The translations under genes and the position numbers were made by a program. 13,604 nucleotides of DNA from NCBI GenBank assembly GCA_029865675.1, contig JARXAU010000148.1, positions 1-13,604 of the forward strand, read 5' to 3'. The stretch is from Rhodoferax sp. (lineage in GTDB: Bacteria; Pseudomonadota; Gammaproteobacteria; Burkholderiales; Burkholderiaceae_C). Numbering within the stretch: position 1 is the stretch's first letter; every line of letters starts with the position of its first letter. The notes beneath the pieces are model-generated. The model had not been told where the DNA came from and made no database searches. It was given only the letters and a program-made list of their open reading frames with translations. Positions 1 through 7,367 of the stretch are shown here, one piece after another.

Positions 1-468
1 GTTCAGGTTGCCCTGGGTGGCCAGGCTGGCGTCGCCGCTCGCGTGCGCGTGCAAGATGGACGCAATCATTTGCGTGACCGTGGTTTTGCCATTGCTGCCG
101 GTCACGGCGATCAGCGGCACATCAAACTGCGCGCGCCAGGCGCGGGCTAGCTGGCCCAGCGCGGCCAGGGTGTCTGGCACCTCAATGCGCGGCAGGCCAG
201 CAGGCAGCAGTTCAGCCGCCAGGCCGCTTCGGCACAGCACGGCGGCTGCGCCCTGGGCTTGCGCCTGGTGCAGCAGCGTGTTGGCGTCAAAGGTTTCGCC
301 CTGCAGCGCAACAAACAGGTCGCCGTTGGCAATGCTGCGGGTGTCGGTGTGCACGCGCGCAATCGGGGTGGCGGCGTCGCCGTGCACCGCCGGCGGCAGG
401 CTTGCGGTGTGGCCGCTGTGGGCGAGCCACTGGGCCACTTGGTCAAGCTTCATCAGGCTGGTGCTCAT
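1..468 (-). CDS. murF: UDP-N-acetylmuramoyl-tripeptide--D-alanyl-D-alanine ligase MurF (3' end outside window)
   Basis: MurF adds D-Ala-D-Ala to the UDP-MurNAc-tripeptide in the cytoplasm, the last soluble step of peptidoglycan precursor synthesis. Only the first 156 residues are in the window. They contain the N-terminal UDP-binding region with the conserved DTRS...GDLFVAL stretch (about residues 42-55). The Mur-ligase ATP-binding loop TGSNGKTT follows at 123-130, opening the central domain. The remainder, about two thirds of a normal MurF, lies beyond position 1. The ATG at 468 overlaps the murE stop by ATGA and is preceded by a strong GGGGAGG ribosome binding site seven bases upstream, which fixes the start. 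It is the last visible gene of the mraZ-rsmH-ftsL-ftsI-murE-murF run. Identification is firm from the loop and the position after murE. Confidence 0.95.
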   Translation of the reverse strand, partial: MSTSLMKLDQVAQWLAHSGHTASLPPAVHGDAATPIARVHTDTRSIANGDLFVALQGETFDANTLLHQAQAQGAAAVLCRSGLAAELLPAGLPRIEVPDTLAALGQLARAWRAQFDVPLIAVTGSNGKTTVTQMIASILHAHASGDASLATQGNLN

Positions 469-2009
469 GCGTGCGCCTCCCCGTGCGTGCGCGCTTGCAA
501 GGCCCGCAGGGCGTGGTCGCGGTCGGAAAAAAGGGTTTTTATGCCGCCGATGTCCTGCGTTGCTTCGTGCCCCTTGCCCGCCAGCAAAATCACATCGCTG
601 GCAGCCGCGCGGGCAACCGTCTGCGCAATCGCGGCGCCTCGGTCCACCTGCACCTCGGTACCGGGGTGGCCGGTCAGGCCCACCAAAATTTGCGAAACAA
701 TGGTGGCGGGTTTTTCGCTGCGCGGGTTGTCGCTGGTCAGCACAATCTGGTCGGCCTTGGCGGCAGCGATTGCGCCCATCAGGGGCCGCTTGGCGGCGTC
801 GCGGTCGCCGCCGCAGCCAAACACGCACCAGAGTTGTCCGCCGCGCTGACTGGCCACCGGGCGCAGCGCGTCCAGGGTTTGCGCCAAGGCGTCGGGTGTG
901 TGGGCGTAGTCCACCACCACCAAGGGCGCGTGGCTGCCGCCCATGCACTCCAGGCGACCGGGCACCGGACGCAGCTTTTCGCACACGGCCACCGCCTCGG
1001 CCAGCTCCACACCCAAGGCGCGCAGCGTGGCCAGCACGCCCAGCAGGTTGTTGACGTTGTAGCCGCCAATGACCTGGCTTTGCAGCGGGACGCTGTGCCC
1101 GTTCTCGACCACATCAAAGCGCAAGCCACTATCGGTTTGCGTGGTGTTTTGTGCCCGAAGTCGTGCAGGCCGCAGGGCGGAGGTGGTCCACAGGGCCAGA
1201 CCGGGCGCCTCGTGTGCCAAGGACTCGGCAAGGGCTGCGCCCTTGGCGTCGTCGATGTTGAGCACCGCGCTTTGCAGGCCAGGCCAGGCAAACAGGCGGC
1301 GCTTGGCCTCCCAATAGCCTTGCATGCTGCCGTGGTAGTCCAGGTGGTCCTGGGTAAAGTTGGTGAACACCGCCACGCGCACGCGCAGGCCGTTCATACG
1401 CTCTTCTTCAATGCCAATCGACGAGGCCTCCAGTGCGCAGGCGCGCACGCCCTGCTGGGCAAACCCGTGCAAGGCGGCTTGGAGTGCTACCGCGTCGGGC
1501 GTGGTCATGCCGGTGGATTGCAGACCTGCCAGCGGGTCGGCGCCTACTGCCAAAGATGCAGGCGGGGGTGGCAAGCCCATGCCCAGCGTGCCCACAACGG
1601 CGCAGGCTTGTGCGGCGCTCGCAGGCAGGGCGCCCAGGGCCTGCGCCAGCCACCACGCGGTGGAGGTTTTGCCATTCGTGCCCGTCACGGCCAGCACTGC
1701 AAGGGTGTGCGAGGGGTGGTCAAAAAACGCATCGGCGATCACACCGGCGTCGGCTTTAAGACCGGTATAAGCAGCCACACGCAGGTCGTCCAGTCTGAAT
1801 GCGTCTATCCCCCGGGCTTCGACCAGGCAGGCGGACACGCCTTGCGCCAGCGCCTGGGTCACAAACTGGCGTCCATCCACCAGTGCGCCCGGTGTGGCCA
1901 CAAAGCCGTCACCCGCGCGCAGGCTGCGGCTGTCGCTGCCCAGCACGCCGGTCACGCGCGCGCGCAGCCACTGGGCGGCTTCTTCAGGTGTGGTCAGCAG
2001 CGTGGGCAT
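465..2009 (-). CDS. murE: UDP-N-acetylmuramoyl-L-alanyl-D-glutamate--2,6-diaminopimelate ligase MurE
   Basis: MurE attaches the third amino acid to the peptidoglycan precursor. The protein is 514 residues, normal for the family. Visible motifs are the P-loop TGTNGKT (109-115), TNFTQDHLDYHG (216-227), the likely carbamylated lysine in EAKRRLF (K236), DYAHTPD (367-373), FGCGGDRD (397-404), DNPR (427-430) and KGHE (479-482). DNPR is the known signature of enzymes that select meso-diaminopimelate over lysine, so this is a Gram-negative DAP-type enzyme. The ATG at 2009 has an AGGAG site eight bases upstream and overlaps the ftsI stop by one base (TGATG). The stop overlaps the murF ATG. Both junctions suggest translational coupling. 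Nothing is unusual in the sequence. Confidence 0.97.
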   Translation of the reverse strand: MPTLLTTPEEAAQWLRARVTGVLGSDSRSLRAGDGFVATPGALVDGRQFVTQALAQGVSACLVEARGIDAFRLDDLRVAAYTGLKADAGVIADAFFDHPSHTLAVLAVTGTNGKTSTAWWLAQALGALPASAAQACAVVGTLGMGLPPPPASLAVGADPLAGLQSTGMTTPDAVALQAALHGFAQQGVRACALEASSIGIEEERMNGLRVRVAVFTNFTQDHLDYHGSMQGYWEAKRRLFAWPGLQSAVLNIDDAKGAALAESLAHEAPGLALWTTSALRPARLRAQNTTQTDSGLRFDVVENGHSVPLQSQVIGGYNVNNLLGVLATLRALGVELAEAVAVCEKLRPVPGRLECMGGSHAPLVVVDYAHTPDALAQTLDALRPVASQRGGQLWCVFGCGGDRDAAKRPLMGAIAAAKADQIVLTSDNPRSEKPATIVSQILVGLTGHPGTEVQVDRGAAIAQTVARAAASDVILLAGKGHEATQDIGGIKTLFSDRDHALRALQARTHGEAHA

Positions 2010-3751
2010 CAGAAGCTCTCCTGCACCGCGTGGGCGACGATTTGCGGCTGGATGGCGATGTCGGGCTGCACGCCCATGACGCGCAAGGTTTGTTGCACCG
2101 CTTCGCTGAACACCGGGGCCGCCACTTCCCCACCAAAGTGCTTGCCTGCGCCGGGCTCATCGAGCATCACTCCTACGATGATGCGCGGGCGGTCAATAGG
2201 TGCCATGCCGACAAAGAAGCTGCGGTACTTGCGGTTGCTGTCGTTGCCGTAGCCCTTTCCCACTTGTTTGTAAGCGGTGCCTGACTTTCCACCCACTGAA
2301 TAACCCGCCGTTTGCGCCTTGGGGCCTGTGCCGCCTGGGCCTGCAGCCATTTGCAGCATTTTGCGCACCTTGGCGGCGGTGTCAGCGCTAAATACCGGCA
2401 CGCCCACCGCGGGCTCGCTGTTTTTCAGCAAGGTGGCGCGGATGACCTGGCCGTCGTGCGAAAACGCGGTGTAAGAGCGCACCATCTGGAACAACGAAGC
2501 CGAGAGGCCATAGCCATACGAGGCAGTGGCCTGCTCGATCGGACGCCAGGTTTTGGCTGGGCGCAGCCGCCCGGACACCGCACCGGGAAACTCGACTTGC
2601 GGTTTTTGCCCAAACCCGGCGCCCGAGAAGGTTTCCCACATTTCGCTGGCAGGCATTTGCATGGCGATTTTGGTGGTGCCTACGTTGCTTGACAGCTGGA
2701 TGACCTGTTCGACCGTCAACGCGCCGTGGGGGTGGGAGTCGCGGATGGTCGCGCCGGTGATCGTGACCGAGCCGGGTGATGTGTCGATAACGGTCGAGGT
2801 TTTGACCCGCCCGGTCTCAAGCGCCAGCCCGATGGTGAAGGGCTTCATCACCGAGCCGGGCTCGAAAGTGTCGGTCAGCGCCCGGTTGCGCAGTTGCGCG
2901 CCGCTGAGGTTGACGCGTTTTTCTGGGTTGTAGCTCGGGTAGTTGGCCAGCGCCAGCACTTCGCCGGTGCTGGCGTCGAGTACCACAATGCTGCCAGCCT
3001 GGGCTCGGTTGGACAACACCGCGTCGCGCAGTTTTTGGTAGGCAAAAAACTGCACCTTGGTGTCAATGCTGAGCTGCAAGTCCCGCCCGGCGACGGGCGC
3101 GACCGACTCCCCCACTTCTTCCACCGCCCGTCCTAGCCGGTCTTTAATCACCTGGCGGCTGCCCGCGCGCCCGAGCAGGGTGCTGTTGAACAGCAGTTCT
3201 ATGCCCTCTTGGCCCTTGTCTTCCACATTGGTAAACCCCACGACATGGGCGGCGGCCTCGCCTTCAGGGTAGATGCGGCGGTACTCGGTACGCTGGTCGA
3301 TGCCCTTAAGTTGGAGTGCAGCGATTTTTTTCGCCGCTTCCGGGTCCATTTGACGCTTCAGCCAAACAAAGCCTTTGTCATCGGCGGCCAGCCGTTTGGC
3401 CAAATCAGCTTGCGGCATGCCAAGCAACTTGGCCAGTTGGGCCTCTTCGGCGGCGTCTAGGTTGGCGACTTCGGGGATGGCAAAAATGCTGGTCGCCGGG
3501 ACGCTGGAAGCCAAGATCAATCCGTTGCGGTCCAGAATGCGCCCCCGGTTAGCGGGCAGCTCCAGCGTGCGCGAGTAGCGAACCTCACCTTGGCGCTGAA
3601 AAAACTCGTTGTGTACCACCTGAATGTAGGCCGCGCGCGCGCCCAGGCCCACAAAGCCCAGCGCAATCGCACCCACCACGAATTTGCTGCGCCACACCGG
3701 CGTGCGGCTGGTGAGCAAAGGGCTCGCGGTGTACTGGATGCTGCGGCTCAT
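2009..3751 (-). CDS. ftsI: Septal peptidoglycan transpeptidase FtsI (PBP3)
   Basis: FtsI is the class B penicillin-binding protein that cross-links septal peptidoglycan with FtsW in the divisome. The protein is 580 residues. A short cytoplasmic tail is followed by one membrane anchor (about 23-45) and then the dimerisation domain containing LPANRGRILDRNG (65-77). The transpeptidase domain shows the catalytic S300-V-M-K303, the SSN triad (354-356) and KSGT (489-492) in the KTG position. KSGT is the normal form in many FtsI proteins. The ATG at 3751 overlaps the ftsL stop by ATGA; the ribosome binding site is weak, consistent with coupling. All active-site motifs are intact, so it should be a functional beta-lactam target. 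Confidence 0.97.
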   Translation of the reverse strand: MSRSIQYTASPLLTSRTPVWRSKFVVGAIALGFVGLGARAAYIQVVHNEFFQRQGEVRYSRTLELPANRGRILDRNGLILASSVPATSIFAIPEVANLDAAEEAQLAKLLGMPQADLAKRLAADDKGFVWLKRQMDPEAAKKIAALQLKGIDQRTEYRRIYPEGEAAAHVVGFTNVEDKGQEGIELLFNSTLLGRAGSRQVIKDRLGRAVEEVGESVAPVAGRDLQLSIDTKVQFFAYQKLRDAVLSNRAQAGSIVVLDASTGEVLALANYPSYNPEKRVNLSGAQLRNRALTDTFEPGSVMKPFTIGLALETGRVKTSTVIDTSPGSVTITGATIRDSHPHGALTVEQVIQLSSNVGTTKIAMQMPASEMWETFSGAGFGQKPQVEFPGAVSGRLRPAKTWRPIEQATASYGYGLSASLFQMVRSYTAFSHDGQVIRATLLKNSEPAVGVPVFSADTAAKVRKMLQMAAGPGGTGPKAQTAGYSVGGKSGTAYKQVGKGYGNDSNRKYRSFFVGMAPIDRPRIIVGVMLDEPGAGKHFGGEVAAPVFSEAVQQTLRVMGVQPDIAIQPQIVAHAVQESF

Positions 3752-4032
3752 GGTTTGGCAGGCCCTGCCTCGCCCAGGCCCAGGTACGTGGTAATGCCAG
3801 GCGTGACCTGGCGCATCTGCAGTTTTTCTTGGGCTACGCGCTCGACCCGCGCCGGCGTTGCCTGGCTGCGCTTGTCTACTTGCAGGCGTTCGAGTTCGGT
3901 GCCCAAGCGCCGCGCCTCGCGCTGGGCCTTTTCGAGTTCGGTAAACAGGCGGCGCGACTCATACTGCACGCCCACCAAATACATGGCGCTGCCCAGGGCC
4001 GCCAACGCCAGCAAAATATTAAGACGGGTCAT
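3748..4032 (-). CDS. ftsL: Cell division protein FtsL
   Basis: FtsL is a small bitopic protein that joins FtsB and FtsQ and helps activate FtsI/FtsW at the division site. The 94-residue product has a very short N-terminal tail, one hydrophobic helix (about 4-21) and then a charged heptad-like segment rich in E, R and L (about 25-57) that should form the coiled coil. Sequence identity across FtsL proteins is low, so the call rests on size, topology and its place between rsmH and ftsI. The ATG at 4032 overlaps the rsmH stop by ATGA, with a GGGGA site seven bases upstream. Confidence 0.93.
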   Translation of the reverse strand: MTRLNILLALAALGSAMYLVGVQYESRRLFTELEKAQREARRLGTELERLQVDKRSQATPARVERVAQEKLQMRQVTPGITTYLGLGEAGPAKP

Positions 4033-4982
4033 GCGCGCGTCCCCACAAGCGCGCTGGTGCGCACCGCGACGCGCATGATGGCGCTTCGCGCACGCGCGTT
4101 GGCGGCCACCTCAGTAGCGCTGGGGCGGCTGCGGCTCACTGCACGCAGGCGCATGGTTTTGGGCGCAGCAAAGGGGGTGCGCCGGTCGTATTCGTCTTTG
4201 GAGTGCTTGGCGATGAACTGCTTGACGATGCGGTCTTCCAGCGAGTGAAAACTGATCACCACCAGGCGACCACCCGGCTGCAACACCGCCAGCGCGGCGT
4301 CTAACGCCTGCTGTAGCTCCTCAAGCTCGGCATTGATGAAAATCCGAAAAGCCTGAAATGTGCGCGTTGCAGGGTTCTGGCCCGGCTCGCGGGTTTTGAC
4401 CGTGTCAGCCACGAGCTGGGCCAGTTCGGTGGTGGTTGAAAGGGGCCCGTGCTCTTGTCGGCGAGCCACAATCGCCTTTGCAATGGCGCCAGCAAACCGT
4501 TCTTCGCCGTAGTCACGTATCACCTCCGTAATGTTTTCGACGTCTGCGTCGACCAGCCACTGCGCCACACTAATGCCGCGTGTGGTGTCCATGCGCATGT
4601 CCAGCGGGCCTTCGAAGCGAAAGCTAAAGCCCCGTGCCGGCGTGTCAATTTGGGGTGAACTCACCCCCAGGTCCATCAAAATGCCCGCCAAGCTGGCGGG
4701 AGCTAGCTCACCGAGGTGCGAAAAGCCCTCTTGCCGAATGGAAAAACGTGGGTCGGTGATGGTGCTGGCTTGCGCGGCGGCCTGCGGGTCGCGGTCAAAG
4801 GCAATCAAGTGCCCGTGGGGGGACAACAGCGACAAGATGCGTTGGGAATGCCCGCCGCGCCCGAAAGTGGCGTCGACATAGACGCCGTCTGCCGCAGGCT
4901 TCGCACTTTCCGTCGTTTGCTCTAAAAGCGCGCCCACTGCTTCCTGCAGCAAGACCGTGGTGTGCTCGGGTAAGGCTTCCAC
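4029..4982 (-). CDS. rsmH: 16S rRNA (cytosine(1402)-N(4))-methyltransferase RsmH
   Basis: RsmH (formerly MraW) methylates N4 of C1402 in the 16S rRNA P site using S-adenosylmethionine. With the GTG start at 4982 the protein is 317 residues, the usual family size. Motifs are HTTVLLQEAV (7-16), the SAM-binding VDATFGRGGHS (36-46), FDRDP (62-66), LMDLGVSSPQID (102-113), GFSFRFEGPLDMRMD (118-132), TRTFQAFRIFINAELEEL (206-223) and ISFHSLEDRIVK (243-254). The frame is open further upstream, but that would run through the mraZ gene and add about 95 residues with no family similarity, so I reject it. GTG 4982 lies eight bases past the mraZ stop without a clear ribosome binding site; a TTG at 4994 overlapping that stop is the alternative. 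Translation is probably coupled to mraZ. Confidence 0.95.
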   Translation of the reverse strand: MEALPEHTTVLLQEAVGALLEQTTESAKPAADGVYVDATFGRGGHSQRILSLLSPHGHLIAFDRDPQAAAQASTITDPRFSIRQEGFSHLGELAPASLAGILMDLGVSSPQIDTPARGFSFRFEGPLDMRMDTTRGISVAQWLVDADVENITEVIRDYGEERFAGAIAKAIVARRQEHGPLSTTTELAQLVADTVKTREPGQNPATRTFQAFRIFINAELEELQQALDAALAVLQPGGRLVVISFHSLEDRIVKQFIAKHSKDEYDRRTPFAAPKTMRLRAVSRSRPSATEVAANARARSAIMRVAVRTSALVGTRA

Positions 4983-4990
4983 GGCGAGGT

Positions 4991-5419
4991 TCAAAAAGAA
5001 AAGTCTTTGAACACGTCGGGCATTTGCTCTTGCATCGCCTTGGCTTCTTGGGCCTCGTAGCTGGCTTTGTCCCACAGCTCGAAGTGGTTGCCCATGCCCA
5101 GCAAGACGGTGTCCTTGGTGATGCCAGCGCTGCTGCGCAGCTCGGGGGAAATCAAGATGCGCCCGGTACTGTCGAGTTCGACGTCCATGGCGTTGCCCAA
5201 GAAGATGCGCTTCCACCACTGGGCTGACATCGGCAGCGCGGCGATACGGTCTCGAAACAAATCCCACTCTGGGCGGGGAAAGAGCATCAGGCAGCCGTGG
5301 GGGTGCTTGGTAATGGTCAATAGTCCGGCAGCCACGGCGCTGAGCACGTCACGGTGCCGGGTCGGCATTGATAGCCGCCCCTTTGCGTCTAGCGTGAGTG
5401 ACGAAGCACCTTGAAACAC
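4991..5419 (-). CDS. mraZ: Transcriptional regulator MraZ
   Basis: MraZ is a DNA-binding protein with two SpoVT/AbrB-like half-domains that forms a ring and represses its own dcw operon. The product is 142 residues. Each half carries the family DxxxR motif: DAKGR at 11-15 and DSTGR at 83-87, the normal duplicated layout. Two GTG codons stand in tandem (5422 and 5419). I choose 5419 because it gives M-F-Q-G, matching the M-F-x-G start of the family, and it sits eight bases after AGAGG. Starting at 5422 adds one residue and cannot be excluded. It is the first gene of the operon, and GTG-bearing repeats at 5477-5513 just upstream are its probable own binding sites. Confidence 0.95.
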   Translation of the reverse strand: MFQGASSLTLDAKGRLSMPTRHRDVLSAVAAGLLTITKHPHGCLMLFPRPEWDLFRDRIAALPMSAQWWKRIFLGNAMDVELDSTGRILISPELRSSAGITKDTVLLGMGNHFELWDKASYEAQEAKAMQEQMPDVFKDFSF

Positions 5420-5427
5420 CACAGAAA

Positions 5428-5432
5428 CCTCT
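5428..5432 (-). promoter_or_regulatory. Ribosome binding site of mraZ
   Basis: The minus strand reads AGAGG five bases before GTG 5422 and eight bases before GTG 5419. The spacing fits either codon, and family alignment favours the second. An ATG at 5441 is out of frame and upstream of this site, so mraZ must begin with GTG. Confidence 0.65.
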
Positions 5433-5476
5433 TTTTCCCATGCGCGTGGCTCATCGGCTTTTTAACCGAGTTTTTG

Positions 5477-5513
5477 ACACTTAATTGCACTTTTTTCCAC
5501 TTCCTTGCACTTT
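5477..5513 (-). promoter_or_regulatory. Probable MraZ operator: four AAGTG boxes in 10-bp register
   Basis: On the minus strand the boxes AAAGTGC, GAAGTGG, AAAGTGC and TAAGTGT begin at 5513, 5503, 5493 and 5483. They are exactly 10 bp apart, so all lie on one face of the helix. MraZ is known to bind short direct repeats upstream of its own gene, and AAAGTG-type boxes with four-base spacers are described in Mycoplasma. The repeats sit about 60-95 bp upstream of mraZ. Four boxes could be contacted by successive subunits of the MraZ ring. Autorepression is inferred from the family and not shown by the sequence. Confidence 0.75.
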
Positions 5514-5521
5514 ACCAGCAA

Positions 5522-5550
5522 ATTTTGGCTGTGCAACTGCGGCGGATCAA
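5522..5550 (-). promoter_or_regulatory. Candidate sigma-70 promoter of the dcw operon
   Basis: On the minus strand TTGATC (5550-5545) and CAAAAT (5527-5522) are separated by 17 bp, each matching four of six consensus bases. Transcription would start near 5515, at the edge of the AAGTG boxes, so MraZ bound there would obstruct the polymerase. The match is modest. TTGCAC (5535-5530) with TAAAGT 16 bp later is an alternative. Confidence 0.35.
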
Positions 5551-5621
5551 TTTTTCCCAATGAAATCAAAGACTTAGAAGCGTTTGTTTTAGCAGTGAAA
5601 CTACAAAAAACCTTCTAGATT

Positions 5622-5637
5622 AAGCACTTAGGCACTT
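5622..5637 (-). repeat. Tandem pair of AAGTGC units, 8-bp period
   Basis: The minus strand reads AAGTGCCT followed directly by AAGTGCTT. The core resembles the MraZ boxes 110 bp downstream but the period is 8 bp instead of 10. It may be an upstream auxiliary site or chance in this AT-rich stretch. Confidence 0.35.
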
Positions 5638-5638
5638 G

Positions 5639-5722
5639 ATTGAAGGTATCGCTTCAATTGGACGGGCCGTCCAAGAATAGAGGGCCGTCCTGGGTCGACG
5701 ACCCCTCGGCGCGTTAGCGCGC
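5639..5722. repeat. Cluster of inverted repeats between the STAS gene and mraZ
   Basis: Four inverted repeats lie in 84 bp. ATTGAAG and CTTCAAT (5639-5658) flank a six-base loop. TTGGACGG and CCGTCCAA (5658-5674) are a near-perfect palindrome around one G. GGGTCG and CGACCC (5692-5704) surround one A. GCGCG and CGCGC (5709-5722) surround TTAG. GGGCCGTCC also occurs twice in direct orientation (5664-5672 and 5682-5690). None is followed by a T-tract on either strand, so these are not standard intrinsic terminators. They may help end transcription of the STAS gene, whose stop is 11 bp away, or be protein binding sites. Confidence 0.6.
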
Positions 5723-5732
5723 GGGTGCCTGG

Positions 5733-7340
5733 CTAGCGCGGGTCCCGCAGGGAGACCTGGGCGTGGGCGTTCAAGCCGGCCGATTCCCAAACCGCTGCCA
5801 CGAGCAAGCTGACGTCGGCAAAGTGCACCTCGGCGCCACGCATGGCAGCCGTTTGCGCCCATTGCACCAGCTGTGCCGTTGCGGCATCGTCCATGCGCAC
5901 CAGGGCTTCGCAGGCAATCGTGATGATGTTCTGCTGTGACCCCGAGGCAGGTTCGGGCAATTCGATACTCTGGGCTCCCAGCAACTGGCCGTGCAAGCGC
6001 CAGGGTGTGGCAAAAGCGCTGGCATCGGGCGTGATGGCCGCTGCAGGCGCGGCCAAGGCGTCGCTGTCAAACCGGGCGCGCCCCGGTTGCCAAACAGGCG
6101 CGTCTTCAATATAGGTGAGACAAAAATCCGCAGTGGCTGCATCGAACGCGACCCGCATGTGCATGAGCTTCAAAAAGCAAAAACGCAGATCCCAGAGACT
6201 TCGCTTCACCAGCGCCTGTCCCTGTGGCGTTGCCTGGTCCAGCACATACAGCAGGTTGGGTGTGTCAAAGAACACCAGTTGTAAAGGCCCCTGATCCGTC
6301 GTGTTAAAAAACTCGCTCAAATCCGCAGCCGCATCGGCCTCAATCGTGCTGAGGGAAGTCCAGTCCAGAGCGCAATGGCTGCTGGTGCGCCAGAGCGCTT
6401 TGAGGTCTCGTGCAGCCGTGCGGCTCAGAGTCGACGGGCAGCGCCACACGACGGCCTGGTCCATGCCAGACTCAGCAAAACTTGCTGAAGGTGCCGCATT
6501 GGTAAGAACCGGCGTTTGGGCAGGCGCAACGGCGGTAGAGGCGCTGCGCCACTGCGGCGTAACTCCGTCCCAATAGTCAAAATACTCGAGCACTGACCAG
6601 TCAAACTGTGCCTGGTTGCCCGTGGCCCGGTAAATCTCTAACAGTGCAAGCAACCAGCGCCGTGCCAGGGCCTTGCCCTCGCTGTTGGACCGCACCGCGC
6701 GCAGCAAATGTTGCGCGGCCAGATCATTCTCGCCATGGGCGAACAATACGCCTACGGTGGCCAATACCTTGTCGGCTTGCACTTGAGTCTTCGAGGTGCG
6801 CAGCGGCGTCGGGGGCAAGACCTGCGCGGGACCATGGTCTGGCGCTGCGGTGGCTGGGGTGTGGGTGGTTCGCGGTGGAAACGTGTCCACCGTGTCGACC
6901 AGCAGCACCGAGCTGGGCATTTCTTCGTCGTACATCACTTGCGTAAACGTACCCAGCGCAGTCAATGGGTTACTTGAGGGCGCTGTCGAGACCGATGGGT
7001 TGAAGGGGCCTCCGAGTACCTGCACGGGCTCCGCTTGTTTTCTGGGGCTGCTCGCAACCCACTGAAGATTCAGGCGCGCTTCAATCTCGTCGATTTTTTT
7101 GATGGTGTCCTCACGCACCGTGCCCATCGACGGCGACGCCGCTCGAAACCCGGCCAACGCGGGCTCACCACCACTGGCTTCGCGTTCCTGCACGCTCCTC
7201 AAATAAGCGAACTCTTGCTTGCGAATATGGTGGATCTGGCGCATCCAATCCGTGCGTACGGGCACGCGTAAACGTTTTTCGACGCCGTTCTCCTCACGAG
7301 GAGCTAGGTCCTGCGGTGCGGGTGGGTCGACGTCGCTCAC
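5733..7340 (-). CDS. Protein with two probable STAS-like domains, function unknown
   Basis: The 535-residue product has no signal peptide or membrane segment and should be cytoplasmic. Residues 30-95 are charged and helical. About 110-190 is Pro/Thr/Ser-rich linker. Residues 188-255 look like a helical repeat unit (ADKVLATVGVLFAHGENDLA, then LLEIYRATGNQAQFD), similar in style to TPR or FimV-type modules. About 296-400 and 445-533 look like STAS-type folds. The second has the typical run of CEALVRMDDAATAQLVQWAQ (477-496), a GAEVHFADVSLLVAAVWESAG stretch (502-522) and a closing beta strand. STAS domains mediate regulatory protein contacts; the target here is unknown. The GTG at 7340, 27 bp after dksA, lacks a good ribosome binding site, and ATG at residue 33 is a possible alternative. 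It is probably co-transcribed with dksA. Confidence 0.75.
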   Translation of the reverse strand: MSDVDPPAPQDLAPREENGVEKRLRVPVRTDWMRQIHHIRKQEFAYLRSVQEREASGGEPALAGFRAASPSMGTVREDTIKKIDEIEARLNLQWVASSPRKQAEPVQVLGGPFNPSVSTAPSSNPLTALGTFTQVMYDEEMPSSVLLVDTVDTFPPRTTHTPATAAPDHGPAQVLPPTPLRTSKTQVQADKVLATVGVLFAHGENDLAAQHLLRAVRSNSEGKALARRWLLALLEIYRATGNQAQFDWSVLEYFDYWDGVTPQWRSASTAVAPAQTPVLTNAAPSASFAESGMDQAVVWRCPSTLSRTAARDLKALWRTSSHCALDWTSLSTIEADAAADLSEFFNTTDQGPLQLVFFDTPNLLYVLDQATPQGQALVKRSLWDLRFCFLKLMHMRVAFDAATADFCLTYIEDAPVWQPGRARFDSDALAAPAAAITPDASAFATPWRLHGQLLGAQSIELPEPASGSQQNIITIACEALVRMDDAATAQLVQWAQTAAMRGAEVHFADVSLLVAAVWESAGLNAHAQVSLRDPR

Positions 7341-7367
7341 AGTGAGGAGCGCTGGGTGGGCGCTGGC

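Larger units (their letters stand above)
5420..5732. other. Intergenic control region upstream of mraZ
   Basis: This 313-bp stretch has no credible gene. Its half next to mraZ (about 5450-5640) is AT-rich, unlike the surrounding coding DNA, and holds the candidate promoter, the four AAGTG boxes and the tandem AAGTGC pair. The half next to the STAS gene (about 5640-5732) is GC-rich and holds the inverted repeats. The sharp change in composition fits a promoter next to a 3' end. Confidence 0.7.

Noticed and set aside
8..1054. 348-codon plus-strand open frame
   Set aside because: It is antisense to murF and murE, is extremely Arg/Pro/Ala-rich and has no domain; a codon-bias shadow.
402..2252. 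616-codon plus-strand open frame opposite murE and murF
   Set aside because: It mirrors intact, motif-bearing murE on the other strand. High GC leaves few stops in such antisense frames, and its sequence has no recognisable domain.
4983..5267. Upstream extension of rsmH
   Set aside because: It would overlap most of mraZ and adds about 95 residues unlike any RsmH; the family start fits GTG 4982.
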